Positions 52,321 to 58,881 of a stretch of DNA of 64,000 nucleotides are shown here, piece after piece. Below the pieces are notes generated by a model. It was not told the DNA's origin. It saw nothing but the letters and a program-made list of their open reading frames with translations, and searched no databases. This DNA comes from Prevotella sp. UBA2742 (GTDB taxonomy: Bacteria > Bacteroidota > Bacteroidia > Bacteroidales > Bacteroidaceae). The stretch is taken from contig DEJS01000006.1 in NCBI GenBank assembly GCA_002353485.1, positions 80,225 to 144,224 of the forward strand, given 5' to 3'. Made by a program: the position numbers and the translations under genes. Numbering within the stretch: the stretch's first letter is position 1; each line of letters begins with the position of its first letter.

Positions 52321-52372
52321 ATATTGTATTCTTTTTATGTTATACCTTTTATATTATATATGCGCGAGAGGG

Positions 52373-54034
52373 TTAAAAAGCGAGCACTGGCCTGACACGG
52401 AGACTATCCGTCTTATTGTAATTGCCCCAAGAAATGTAGTCGAAGCTCCAACAGATGTTGCCTTGGCGGAACGTAGCTGACCAATAGACGTCAGTTATGG
52501 CGGTGCCGCCAACACCGGTGGTGATGTAGGCATTCACATTGCCGTCGTAAGTCGTCCCGTCGCTGTCGCCAGTAGTCGAGCCGAGGTTGGTGAAGATGGC
52601 CTCATAGTCGCTCTTCTGCGCCACGCACCAGTTGGAGACGGTGGTGCTGCCCAGAGTGGAGTAGCTGGTGAGGTTCGAGCCGCGGGCCGTGTCGTCGGGC
52701 AGCTGCTTCAGCGTGGTGCTGGCGTAGGTGGTTACGGACGTCCAGCCGTTGATGGTGTTCCATGTCTGCGACGTAGCGTCAGAGAGGGCGAGGATCAGTC
52801 CGTGGCCGGTCGTCGTCACCTTGCCCAGGATGCCCACGGCGGTGCAGCGCCTGGGCACGGCGGTCTTCGCATCGTGCAGATGGCCTGCAGCGCAAACCAC
52901 CTTGCCGTAGTCGCTCGTCGTGGCTTCGCTGATGAGCGTGTAGGAAACCGCCTCCGTCTTCTTCACTTCCACGCTGCGGAACTTGTAGCCATCCTTGGCG
53001 GTGACCTTCACCTCGCTGCCCATCTTCACGCCCTCGAGCTTACCATCGGTGACGGTGGCGGGTGTGCCTTCTACAGTAACGGTAGCCTTGCCGGCCTCGA
53101 TGGTGTTGTCGTTGGCGGCCTTGAACTGGATGTCGTACTTGTTGCTGAGCACGGTGACCGTGATAGGTGTGGCGCAGATTTCCGAGTCGTTGAAGGTGTT
53201 CTCGGCAGTGGCCTCCTCGTCCTCGGGGGTGTCGGCGCCCTTGATGTAGTACCATACATATACGGTCTGTGCGCCGTCGTAGCCCGCTGCGGTGGGCACG
53301 GTGGCGAGCCATCCGTCAGCTGCGGCAGCCTTTTCGGCGGTCATCTCGGCATCGGTGGTAGCGAAGTACATCACCTCGCCCTGCACCTTCTCGGTCTCGC
53401 CAATCTTGGCTACGGTACCGGCATTGACAATGGCGTCTTCGGTTCCGGCGAAGATGCCCTCAACGGCTGTAGGAGTCAGCACCAGGTTGCCGTCGGTGGC
53501 GAACACTGCCGTGGGAGCGTAGATGGGAGCTATCTCCACGTCGAAGGCGGGCATGGTGAAGGTGCCGGTCTTGGTTGCAGCGTCCCACTTGAAGTCGATG
53601 GCGTCGTCGGAAGATGGGGTGCCGAAGTAGACTTCGATGCTGTAGTTGATGTCAGAATTACCAGACTTATTACTCCAACCAGCATATGTTCCCGAAACCG
53701 TTGCCTTGCCGGTGAAGGGGGCAATGATAGTAATCTTTGCGTAATTATTAGGACCTTCCAAACCTGGTATTATGAAAGTAGTACCCGTAACGGTCGGAGT
53801 TGCGTTTTCGATAGCATGGCCACCATCCTGTTCATATAGCTCCTGAATAATCTTGTCGAACTCGCCTGGAGAACCATATTCGCACTTGTATTCTGCCGGA
53901 AGTGCTACATCCGTGTAGGTCTTATTCTTGCCGTTGGCTGAGAACGTGATGGTGAACGTGTCCTCTGCCCACGCGCCCGTGACTGCCGTGAGTAGCAGCG
54001 CGAGCGTCATTATATATCTTGATATTGTTTTCAT
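52373..54034 (-). CDS. secreted modular protein ending in a DUF1566-like domain
   Basis: 553 residues with the same signal peptide as the previous gene. The N-terminal ~160 residues are a beta domain (DTFTITFSANGKNKTYTDVA), followed by repeat-like beta segments (AVFATDGNLVLTPTAVEGIF, ATVTVEGTPATVTDGKLEG). The C-terminal ~150 residues read GILGKVTTTGHGLILALSDA and finish YWSATFRQGNICWSFDYISW then SLRVRPVLAF. The ending YWS...VRPVLAF is that of the DUF1566 / Fibrobacter-type paralogous domain, typical of surface proteins. It has no T9SS tail. AT-richer patches (about 53630-53900) interrupt the GC-rich gene. Confidence 0.8.
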   Translation of the reverse strand: MKTISRYIMTLALLLTAVTGAWAEDTFTITFSANGKNKTYTDVALPAEYKCEYGSPGEFDKIIQELYEQDGGHAIENATPTVTGTTFIIPGLEGPNNYAKITIIAPFTGKATVSGTYAGWSNKSGNSDINYSIEVYFGTPSSDDAIDFKWDAATKTGTFTMPAFDVEIAPIYAPTAVFATDGNLVLTPTAVEGIFAGTEDAIVNAGTVAKIGETEKVQGEVMYFATTDAEMTAEKAAAADGWLATVPTAAGYDGAQTVYVWYYIKGADTPEDEEATAENTFNDSEICATPITVTVLSNKYDIQFKAANDNTIEAGKATVTVEGTPATVTDGKLEGVKMGSEVKVTAKDGYKFRSVEVKKTEAVSYTLISEATTSDYGKVVCAAGHLHDAKTAVPRRCTAVGILGKVTTTGHGLILALSDATSQTWNTINGWTSVTTYASTTLKQLPDDTARGSNLTSYSTLGSTTVSNWCVAQKSDYEAIFTNLGSTTGDSDGTTYDGNVNAYITTGVGGTAITDVYWSATFRQGNICWSFDYISWGNYNKTDSLRVRPVLAF

Positions 54035-54096
54035 ATATTGTATTTCTTTATGTTGTTTATGCCTTTTATATTATATACGCGCGAGAGAGAGGCGAG

Positions 54097-55053
54097 TTAC
54101 GTCCACAGCAAATGGTAGCCAGCATTCGGGTCGATGGTATCGTTGGGATTTACATTTACAAAATTATCACCTGCAAACAGATTAACCCCATTGCCAGATA
54201 CATGACCTTGGTCAATCTTCCAGGCCGAATTCTCTTCGGGATGGTTCTGAATGGCCTGTGCCCACGTCTCACCTTCAAAGTAGTAGATGGTAGCCGTAAC
54301 ATGTCCGCCGATTTCGATCGACAGCAGAGCCGGAGCCTTCTTCTCCACCTTCATGCCGAGGAGTTTCTTGGTGCCGTTGTAGGTGACGGTCATCGCGGAG
54401 CCCTCGGTGACGGTGTTGGCAGACTTGCCGTCGTCGCCGAACTGTACGCCTAAGTCGCCAGCTTTCACGGCGATGCTAGCCTTGTCGGCCAGTGCCTCCT
54501 TGCTGAGGAAGAGGTTGCTCTCGGCGAAGTACTCCACCTGCAGCTCGACGTTGCTGGCGGGCATCTTGGCGAGTGTCCACGTCTTGCCGGTCTCGTCGGG
54601 GGTCAGCGACCACTCGGTGGGCTCGGACTTGTAGCCATAGACCTCAATCTTTTTTATGCCCTTACTCCACATATTGCCACCATCAATGGGTGTGCCATTT
54701 ATTCTCGGTGTCTTATCCTCTTCTGTGGTTTCTACTACAAAGGGAGCTTCGCTGTCTGTAGCTTTACGATCGGCGTCGTCATAGAATATACATTTGGTGA
54801 TGGTGTATCCTTCGGCAGCGGTGACGGTGGCCGTGAAGCCGTATCCCCACCAGCCCCAGTTAGCGAGGTATCCTGAGGATCCATTTGCAGTATAACTGAA
54901 TGAAACGGTTGCCACATTCGCCGTGCTGTAGCTGGCTTGCTCTTTGGCTGTTGGTGTAATGGTGGTCAGCAGCGTTTCCTCCTGCGCCCACGCTCCGCCG
55001 ACTGCCATGATGAGCAGTGCGAGCGTCATTGTTAGTTTTTTAAATTTTCTCAT
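54097..55053 (-). CDS. secreted protein of unknown function
   Basis: 318 residues with a signal peptide (KLTMTLALLIMAVGGAWAQE) that is a more distant relative of the two downstream copies. The mature part is beta-rich (ATVSFSYTANGSSGYLANWG, GFTATVTAAEGYTITKCIFY) with segments such as TEWSLTPDETGKTWTLAKMP that recur in this protein family. It ends abruptly in PNAGYHLLWT without a sorting tail. I do not recognise a catalytic domain. It is the first gene of the leftward surface-protein run 55053-48046, 62 nt before the next. Confidence 0.78.
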   Translation of the reverse strand: MRKFKKLTMTLALLIMAVGGAWAQEETLLTTITPTAKEQASYSTANVATVSFSYTANGSSGYLANWGWWGYGFTATVTAAEGYTITKCIFYDDADRKATDSEAPFVVETTEEDKTPRINGTPIDGGNMWSKGIKKIEVYGYKSEPTEWSLTPDETGKTWTLAKMPASNVELQVEYFAESNLFLSKEALADKASIAVKAGDLGVQFGDDGKSANTVTEGSAMTVTYNGTKKLLGMKVEKKAPALLSIEIGGHVTATIYYFEGETWAQAIQNHPEENSAWKIDQGHVSGNGVNLFAGDNFVNVNPNDTIDPNAGYHLLWT

Positions 55054-55109
55054 AATCTTATTTTTTTAATTGTTTATATTGTTTTACCTTTATTATGTAG
55101 ATACATACG

Positions 55110-55147
55110 TGAGACAAAACGGAAGACCCTCCCCCCTGCCCCTCCCT
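55110..55147 (+). repeat. inverted repeat bracketing the PIN module, left arm
   Basis: TGAGACAAAACGGAAGACCC then TCCCCCCTGCCCCTCCCT. The reverse complement of 56111-56152 is the same apart from a 5-nt insertion and one C. The arms are about 1 kb apart and enclose the PIN toxin-antitoxin genes. The CCCTCCC part belongs to a hairpin type also seen at 50888-50910 and about 57735-57800. Confidence 0.75.
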
Positions 55148-55156
55148 ATATGGAGG

Positions 55157-55214
55157 GGAGTGAAAAGCAAAAGCCGGGGCATCCTGTTGCGGATGTCTCG
55201 GCGGAAATTTTTCT
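55157..55214 (-). terminator. terminator-like repeat after the PIN toxin gene
   Basis: A near copy of 57802-57858. On the minus strand GCCG and CATCC pair with GGATG and CGGC, with a 3x3 internal loop, followed by TTTTGCTTTT. It starts 30 nt past the PIN stop. Confidence 0.7.
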
Positions 55215-55243
55215 CTGTGGGTGAGGTGAGGGGGGCGTATGGT

Positions 55244-55657
55244 CTACTGACCTTCCGTCATAATCTGTATCATCTTCGCTGGAGTCACGACGATGGGGTT
55301 GGTGGGAAAATGCTTCAGGTTTCCTGTTACCATAAAGGAACCGTCCTTTGCCAGTGCCACTTCGTAGAACACGCGGTCGTCGGGGTCGGGAAAGTACTCG
55401 CTGCTCGCCGCCGCGTCAAGGTGTATGCCGGTCTTCACCAGGTCGATGACAGCCTGTATGCGGTCGTCGCTGAATCCGAACTTCGTCCGGTGCAGCACAT
55501 CGTCGTACTCGCTGAGGATTTCCTCGTTGAAGAGCAGCACGATGCGACCGTCGACTACATAGTCAAGCAGGGCTACCGTGGGCGAGTCTGCCCGTCTGGT
55601 CATCAAGGCCGACACGAGAACGTTGGTGTCGAACACGGCATAGAATGTCTTTGTCAT
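55244..55657 (-). CDS. PIN-domain toxin
   Basis: 137 residues. The PIN ribonuclease acids appear in order: FDTNVLVSALM (Asp), FNEEILSEYDDVL (Glu), and FPDPDDRVFYEVALAK (Asp pair), followed by FMVTGNLKHFP. It belongs to the 'putative toxin, PIN family' group that cleaves RNA when not bound by its partner. The start overlaps the end of the upstream 87-residue gene by 4 nt, the standard antitoxin-toxin order. The whole module sits between inverted repeats. Confidence 0.88.
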   Translation of the reverse strand: MTKTFYAVFDTNVLVSALMTRRADSPTVALLDYVVDGRIVLLFNEEILSEYDDVLHRTKFGFSDDRIQAVIDLVKTGIHLDAAASSEYFPDPDDRVFYEVALAKDGSFMVTGNLKHFPTNPIVVTPAKMIQIMTEGQ

Positions 55658-55917
55658 ACCGTTGTCTTTCTTGCGGCCCTGGCCTGTCGGATTTCGTTGT
55701 TAATGTCGTCGAGCGTCATGGCATCGTTGCCGTTCTGCTCGCTCTGTAGCCGCATGGCCTCAATGGCCTGGCGTGCCCGCTGTGCTGCCGCTTGTTCTGC
55801 TTGCTGGTCAGCGAACAGCGACTTTACGTATGCTATCATTTTTTTGAGCATTACGTCGCTGTCGAGCATCGGATTCATCTGGCGGAACAGCTCCGCACGT
55901 AGTTGCAATGTCTCCAT
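55654..55917 (-). CDS. putative antitoxin of the PIN toxin
   Basis: 87 residues, highly charged and helical: METLQLRAELFRQMNPMLDS, then KKMIAYVKSLFADQQAEQAA and TLDDINNEIRQARAARK. The short N-terminal part resembles the small antitoxins coupled to PIN genes in Bacteroidota, and the C-terminal NNEIRQARAARK could wrap the toxin. It precedes and overlaps the toxin gene by 4 nt. A TATCTTTG box about 105 nt upstream is the likely promoter. Confidence 0.75.
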   Translation of the reverse strand: METLQLRAELFRQMNPMLDSDVMLKKMIAYVKSLFADQQAEQAAAQRARQAIEAMRLQSEQNGNDAMTLDDINNEIRQARAARKTTV

Positions 55918-56022
55918 AATCCTAATGTTTTATTAGTTTGAACTTCGTTCGAAGCCGCTCACGCTCGGAATAGCCCAAAATGTTTTAAGCTCTTCGCTCG
56001 CTTAATCGCGGCTTTCTGGTTG

Positions 56023-56030
56023 CAAAGATA
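56023..56030 (-). promoter_or_regulatory. -7 element of the PIN module
   Basis: The minus strand reads TATCTTTG then CAACC at 56030-56023. It lies within the inverted-repeat-bracketed segment, so the module carries its own promoter. Confidence 0.5.
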
Positions 56031-56110
56031 AGCATTTTCCGCGACATAGTCGCAGAATGCCCTCAGAATTTTATTTCCGCCCTCCCTGCATTCTGCTCCC
56101 CGCCCTCAAC

Positions 56111-56152
56111 AGGGAGGGGCAGGGGGAGGGTCTTTATTTCCGTTTTGTCTCA
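56111..56152 (-). repeat. inverted repeat bracketing the PIN module, right arm; notes on spacer 55918-56290
   Basis: Reverse complement of the left arm at 55110-55147 with a 5-nt insertion (ATAAA). The rest of the 373-nt spacer holds the PIN-module promoter, a second CCCTCCC stretch near 56089, two CAAAGATCGC motifs (near 56160 and 56240) and the small hairpin CACAGGG...CCCTGTG (about 56266-56286) after the gene at 56291. I see no gene in it. Confidence 0.72.
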
Positions 56153-56290
56153 GTATGTCAAAGATCGCGTTGAGCGAGTAAAGAGCTTGAAGCTCGCTTA
56201 CAGGCTCTTTCGAGCGGAGTATTCTTCGAGGCGTAGCCTCAAAGATCGCTTTGTCTTACGGCATCACAGGGTTCCTGTCCCTGTGTGAGC

Positions 56291-57262
56291 CTAATAGCCT
56301 GCTCTTACGTATTTTGCGTCAGCATCTACTGTTTCACTCCAGGTAGATTTGTCCGAGCTGTACTCAATCTTACCGGTGAAGCCTTCGCCCTTCTGGAGGT
56401 TGATATTGGAACTAAGAGCTTGTTTATCAGCATTCCCTGCCCATAGCTTGCCACTAGAGACAGTGACGGTTGCTGTATTACCACACCTAATTCCATAGCT
56501 ATAACCACCAGTTCCCTTACCTTCGGCCTTTACCTCGCCTCCGAAGATGTTTATAGAGCCACCAGAATTCATACTTATTCCATAACCAGCACCTGTGCCT
56601 TTGGCATCAACCGAACCGCCATAGACGTTAAATGTGGTTGTGCCATAGATACCGCCACAACTGTTGGTAGAAGAAGTCGCTGTTAACTGGGCGCTGTGAA
56701 CTTCCAATGTTTTTATGTTCATAATAGCATCACCATTAGTGCGATTAACAACCAATTGGCCAGACTGATTGGCTTGGCCATAAATGCGGAGATTATTACC
56801 AGAACCACCAATCTGTTTGGCAGTCAACGTGGCGCCGTCCTTGATAATTAGGTCGACATCACCTGATAATCCAATCGTTCCACTGATGGTGACATCGTCT
56901 TCCACCACATAGGTGCCTGCCCATGAGACATTCTCGTTAGCATTCTCCACCTTGGTAGCCGTTGTCGGAATCTCCGTTGCCACCAGCTTCTTCTGGTCGG
57001 CATCCCACGTCAGATAGGCTTTTGCCGGGTCTAAAGCCTTCTTCACGGCCTTGACGCTCTTCACCTTCTTCTCGCCGCTGTACGTGGCGGTGACGGTTGC
57101 GCCCTCGGCAGCCTCGGCGGGCGAGATGGTCCACTTGTCGGCATCCTCGGTGCCCTCAGCCACTGTGATTTTGTACGTTGCGGGCTTCTGCGCCCACGCG
57201 CCCGTCGCTGCCATCAGCAGGAGGGCAAGGATTGAAAAGAGTCTTGTTTTTCTCATACTCAT
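56291..57262 (-). CDS. secreted protein with carbohydrate-binding-like repeat region
   Basis: 323 residues from ATG 57262 (57256 is an alternative start). Signal peptide ends ATGAWAQ, again of the GAWA type seen in this cluster. The mature N-terminus (YKITVAEGTEDADKWTISPA) is a short repeat domain and residues ~100-270 form an extended beta-helix-like part with GLSGDVDLIIKDGATLTAKQ, SSTNSCGGIYGTTTFNVYGG and MNSGGSINIFGGEVKAEGKG. This Gly/Asn-rich ladder resembles the DUF4906/carbohydrate-binding type. The end YVRAGY has no sorting tail. A promoter ~330 nt upstream (57598-57591) would give it a long leader. Confidence 0.78.
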   Translation of the reverse strand: MSMRKTRLFSILALLLMAATGAWAQKPATYKITVAEGTEDADKWTISPAEAAEGATVTATYSGEKKVKSVKAVKKALDPAKAYLTWDADQKKLVATEIPTTATKVENANENVSWAGTYVVEDDVTISGTIGLSGDVDLIIKDGATLTAKQIGGSGNNLRIYGQANQSGQLVVNRTNGDAIMNIKTLEVHSAQLTATSSTNSCGGIYGTTTFNVYGGSVDAKGTGAGYGISMNSGGSINIFGGEVKAEGKGTGGYSYGIRCGNTATVTVSSGKLWAGNADKQALSSNINLQKGEGFTGKIEYSSDKSTWSETVDADAKYVRAGY

Positions 57263-57598
57263 TCTGTTTTTTTTTATGATTAATATTTTGATGAATTATA
57301 AACGATTGTATGCACACGAAAGCCTCTGCCGCGAATGAAGCCAAGCCTCTCCGCAGCATGCGACGCAGCCTTCCGGCGGCATCGCAGCAGTATGGTTTTA
57401 CGATTAAATTTACAAACTGGGGGGGCAGAATCATGCCGCTCCCGCCGCCCGGCCGGGCAGCCTCAGCCCTCCCGCCCATCAGCATCGGGCCGGTCGCAGC
57501 GTCGCGGGTGTATGTCAGGGCGAGCAGAGTCATTGTGCCCATAATTAGGTATGGTAGCTATTTTATATTAGTTTATTTGAATTTTGGCTGCAAATTTA
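57263..57598 (-). other. long GC-rich leader with a possible small gene
   Basis: A minus-strand TAAATTTG at 57598-57591 would start a leader of about 320 nt ahead of the gene at 56291-57262. Inside it an ATG at 57542 opens a 128-codon frame (MGTMTLLALTYTRDAATGPM, later SGMILPPQFVNLIVKPYCCD) that runs on into the next gene in another frame and stops at 57156. It is GC-rich and Arg/Gly-rich. I cannot tell whether it is a real protein, a repeat or a structured leader. The rest of the spacer to 57878 holds an ACCACAGGGACACAGAGGCA stretch, common in bacterial spacers, and CCCTCCC hairpins. Confidence 0.35.
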
Positions 57599-57801
57599 CG
57601 AAAAAGTTTTGTATTTCAAGCATTTTGCGCCCAAAAAGTGACGATATGGCTTCATTTTGTCACCACAGGGACACAGAGGCACAGAGTATTAATCTGCCGC
57701 ATGGAAACTCTGTGCCCATGCGCCCGTTGTCAGCCCCACCCCCGACCCCTCCCTTCTTTGACCTAAAGGTGCAAAGTGTGGCGTTGCAATGTAGGGAGGG
57801 G

Positions 57802-57858
57802 GGAGTGAAAAGCAAAAGCCGAGTTCATCCTTGCGGATGTCTCGGCGGAAATTTTTCT
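57802..57858 (-). terminator. terminator-like repeat after the RelE/ParE toxin gene
   Basis: A near copy of 55157-55214, 21 nt past the toxin stop. On the minus strand GCCGAG and CATCC pair with GGATG and CTCGGC, then TTTTGCTTTT follows. The stem is better paired than in the other copy. Confidence 0.75.
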
Positions 57859-57878
57859 TCTGAGTGTGTGGAAATGTG

Positions 57879-58190
57879 TTACTTCACATTTGCAGCCTGC
57901 TCTTCGTCGTCCATGCGGGTGTCCCAGAAGCCGGCAATATAGAGAATGTCGCCCTCAGTGAAATAAACCAGTTTGTTCAGGCCATTGATGATTATGCTAC
58001 GATAGGTCTTCGCACGGTCGGAGAAGAGCGGGTCGATTTGCCCGATGCCGGGGCTGCGCAAGAGTTGGTTGACCGTGTCATCAACCTCTTGAAGGAACCT
58101 CTTGGCCCGCTTCGTTCCAAACTCTTTACGAATATATGCAGCAACTTGGCGCTGAGCCATCTTTGCTTTTGTATCCCAAACAGCTTTCAT
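57879..58190 (-). CDS. RelE/ParE-family toxin
   Basis: 103 residues. The fold signature is visible: MAQRQVAAYIRKEFGTKRAK at the helical start, FLQEVDDTVNQLLRSPGIGQ, then the strands KTYRSIIINGLNKLVYFTEG and DILYIAGFWDTRMD. These are typical of ParE/RelE toxins that inhibit gyrase or cut ribosome-bound mRNA; the sequence alone does not say which. The start overlaps the antitoxin gene by 4 nt. A shared terminator repeat follows. Confidence 0.88.
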   Translation of the reverse strand: MKAVWDTKAKMAQRQVAAYIRKEFGTKRAKRFLQEVDDTVNQLLRSPGIGQIDPLFSDRAKTYRSIIINGLNKLVYFTEGDILYIAGFWDTRMDDEEQAANVK

Positions 58191-58522
58191 CTTGCTTCAG
58201 CCATTTCCAGTTCTTCCTGCTCCCAGCGTTCGATTTCCTCGTCCATCTCGCGCATCACCTCCTCATGTGGTATTCCGAGTCCTGCTTCAAAGCGGGCTTC
58301 GGCCTCGTCGAGCATGGCATTGAGTTCTGCCTTGGTGTGGCGCTTGTAGGGATAGCCTTCGAGCATCTGTTCCATGCTCATAGTGTCGGCTGTAGCGGGC
58401 TTCACGCTTTCTGCCAGCAGTGCTATGAGTCGTAGTTTCTGGCTGTCGTCGAGGTCTTTCGCCTGATTCCATGCTTTCATGAAGGGCGTCGCTGTACGTT
58501 GACTTCTTGTTCTTGCTTCCAT
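58187..58522 (-). CDS. antitoxin partner of the RelE/ParE toxin
   Basis: 111 residues from ATG 58522 (MEARTRSQRTATPFMKAWNQ); the frame is open upstream to 58582 but that covers the promoter. It is acidic at the C-terminus (AELNAMLDEAEARFEAGLGI, VMREMDEEIERWEQEELE), as expected for an antitoxin tail. The N-terminal half is helical (LDDSQKLRLIALLAESVKPA). It precedes and overlaps the toxin gene by 4 nt. A TATCTTTG box lies 29 nt upstream. Confidence 0.8.
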   Translation of the reverse strand: MEARTRSQRTATPFMKAWNQAKDLDDSQKLRLIALLAESVKPATADTMSMEQMLEGYPYKRHTKAELNAMLDEAEARFEAGLGIPHEEVMREMDEEIERWEQEELEMAEAR

Positions 58523-58551
58523 AATCTCGTAGTTTATTATGATTACGGCTG

Positions 58552-58559
58552 CAAAGATA
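58552..58559 (-). promoter_or_regulatory. -7 element of the RelE/ParE operon; notes on spacer 58523-58881
   Basis: The minus strand reads TATCTTTG then CAGCC at 58559-58552. The remaining spacer has a CTCACCAC (58635-58642) / GTGGTGAG (58660-58667) hairpin and the promoter of the gene at 58882; I see no gene in it. Confidence 0.5.
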
Positions 58560-58758
58560 CGACTTTTTCCCGAACAAAGCACCTTTTTCCTTCAGAAATT
58601 ATGCATTGTCTCACAGGGGCACAAGGTTTTGGCTCTCACCACAGGGGCACTGTGCTTCGGTGGTGAGAAATAAAAGACTGTGGTTGCTTCTGTTTTTACG
58701 TGAAAGGGACGAAGTGAGGGTTGGCGTAAAAAACAAAGAGAGGCTGGAAATTATTTCG

Positions 58759-58766
58759 TTACTTTG
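58759..58766 (+). promoter_or_regulatory. possible -7 element of the 58882 gene
   Basis: TTACTTTG then CAGC at 58759-58766, one mismatch from TAnnTTTG. It would give a 110-nt leader before the ATG at 58882. Confidence 0.35.
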
Positions 58767-58881
58767 CAGCGGGAAATCCAAGGAAGAGACGCGCCGACCC
58801 GGTACCAGCGGCACTCACTGACAAGGCTGCTCCCAAATGAGATTAAAGAACAAAGTATTAACATTAAAACCGATTTGAATT

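Noticed and set aside
57656..57690. ACCACAGGGACACAGAGGCA stretch as a mobile-element end
   Set aside because: Sequences of this kind are common in bacterial spacers and there is no second end or transposase nearby.
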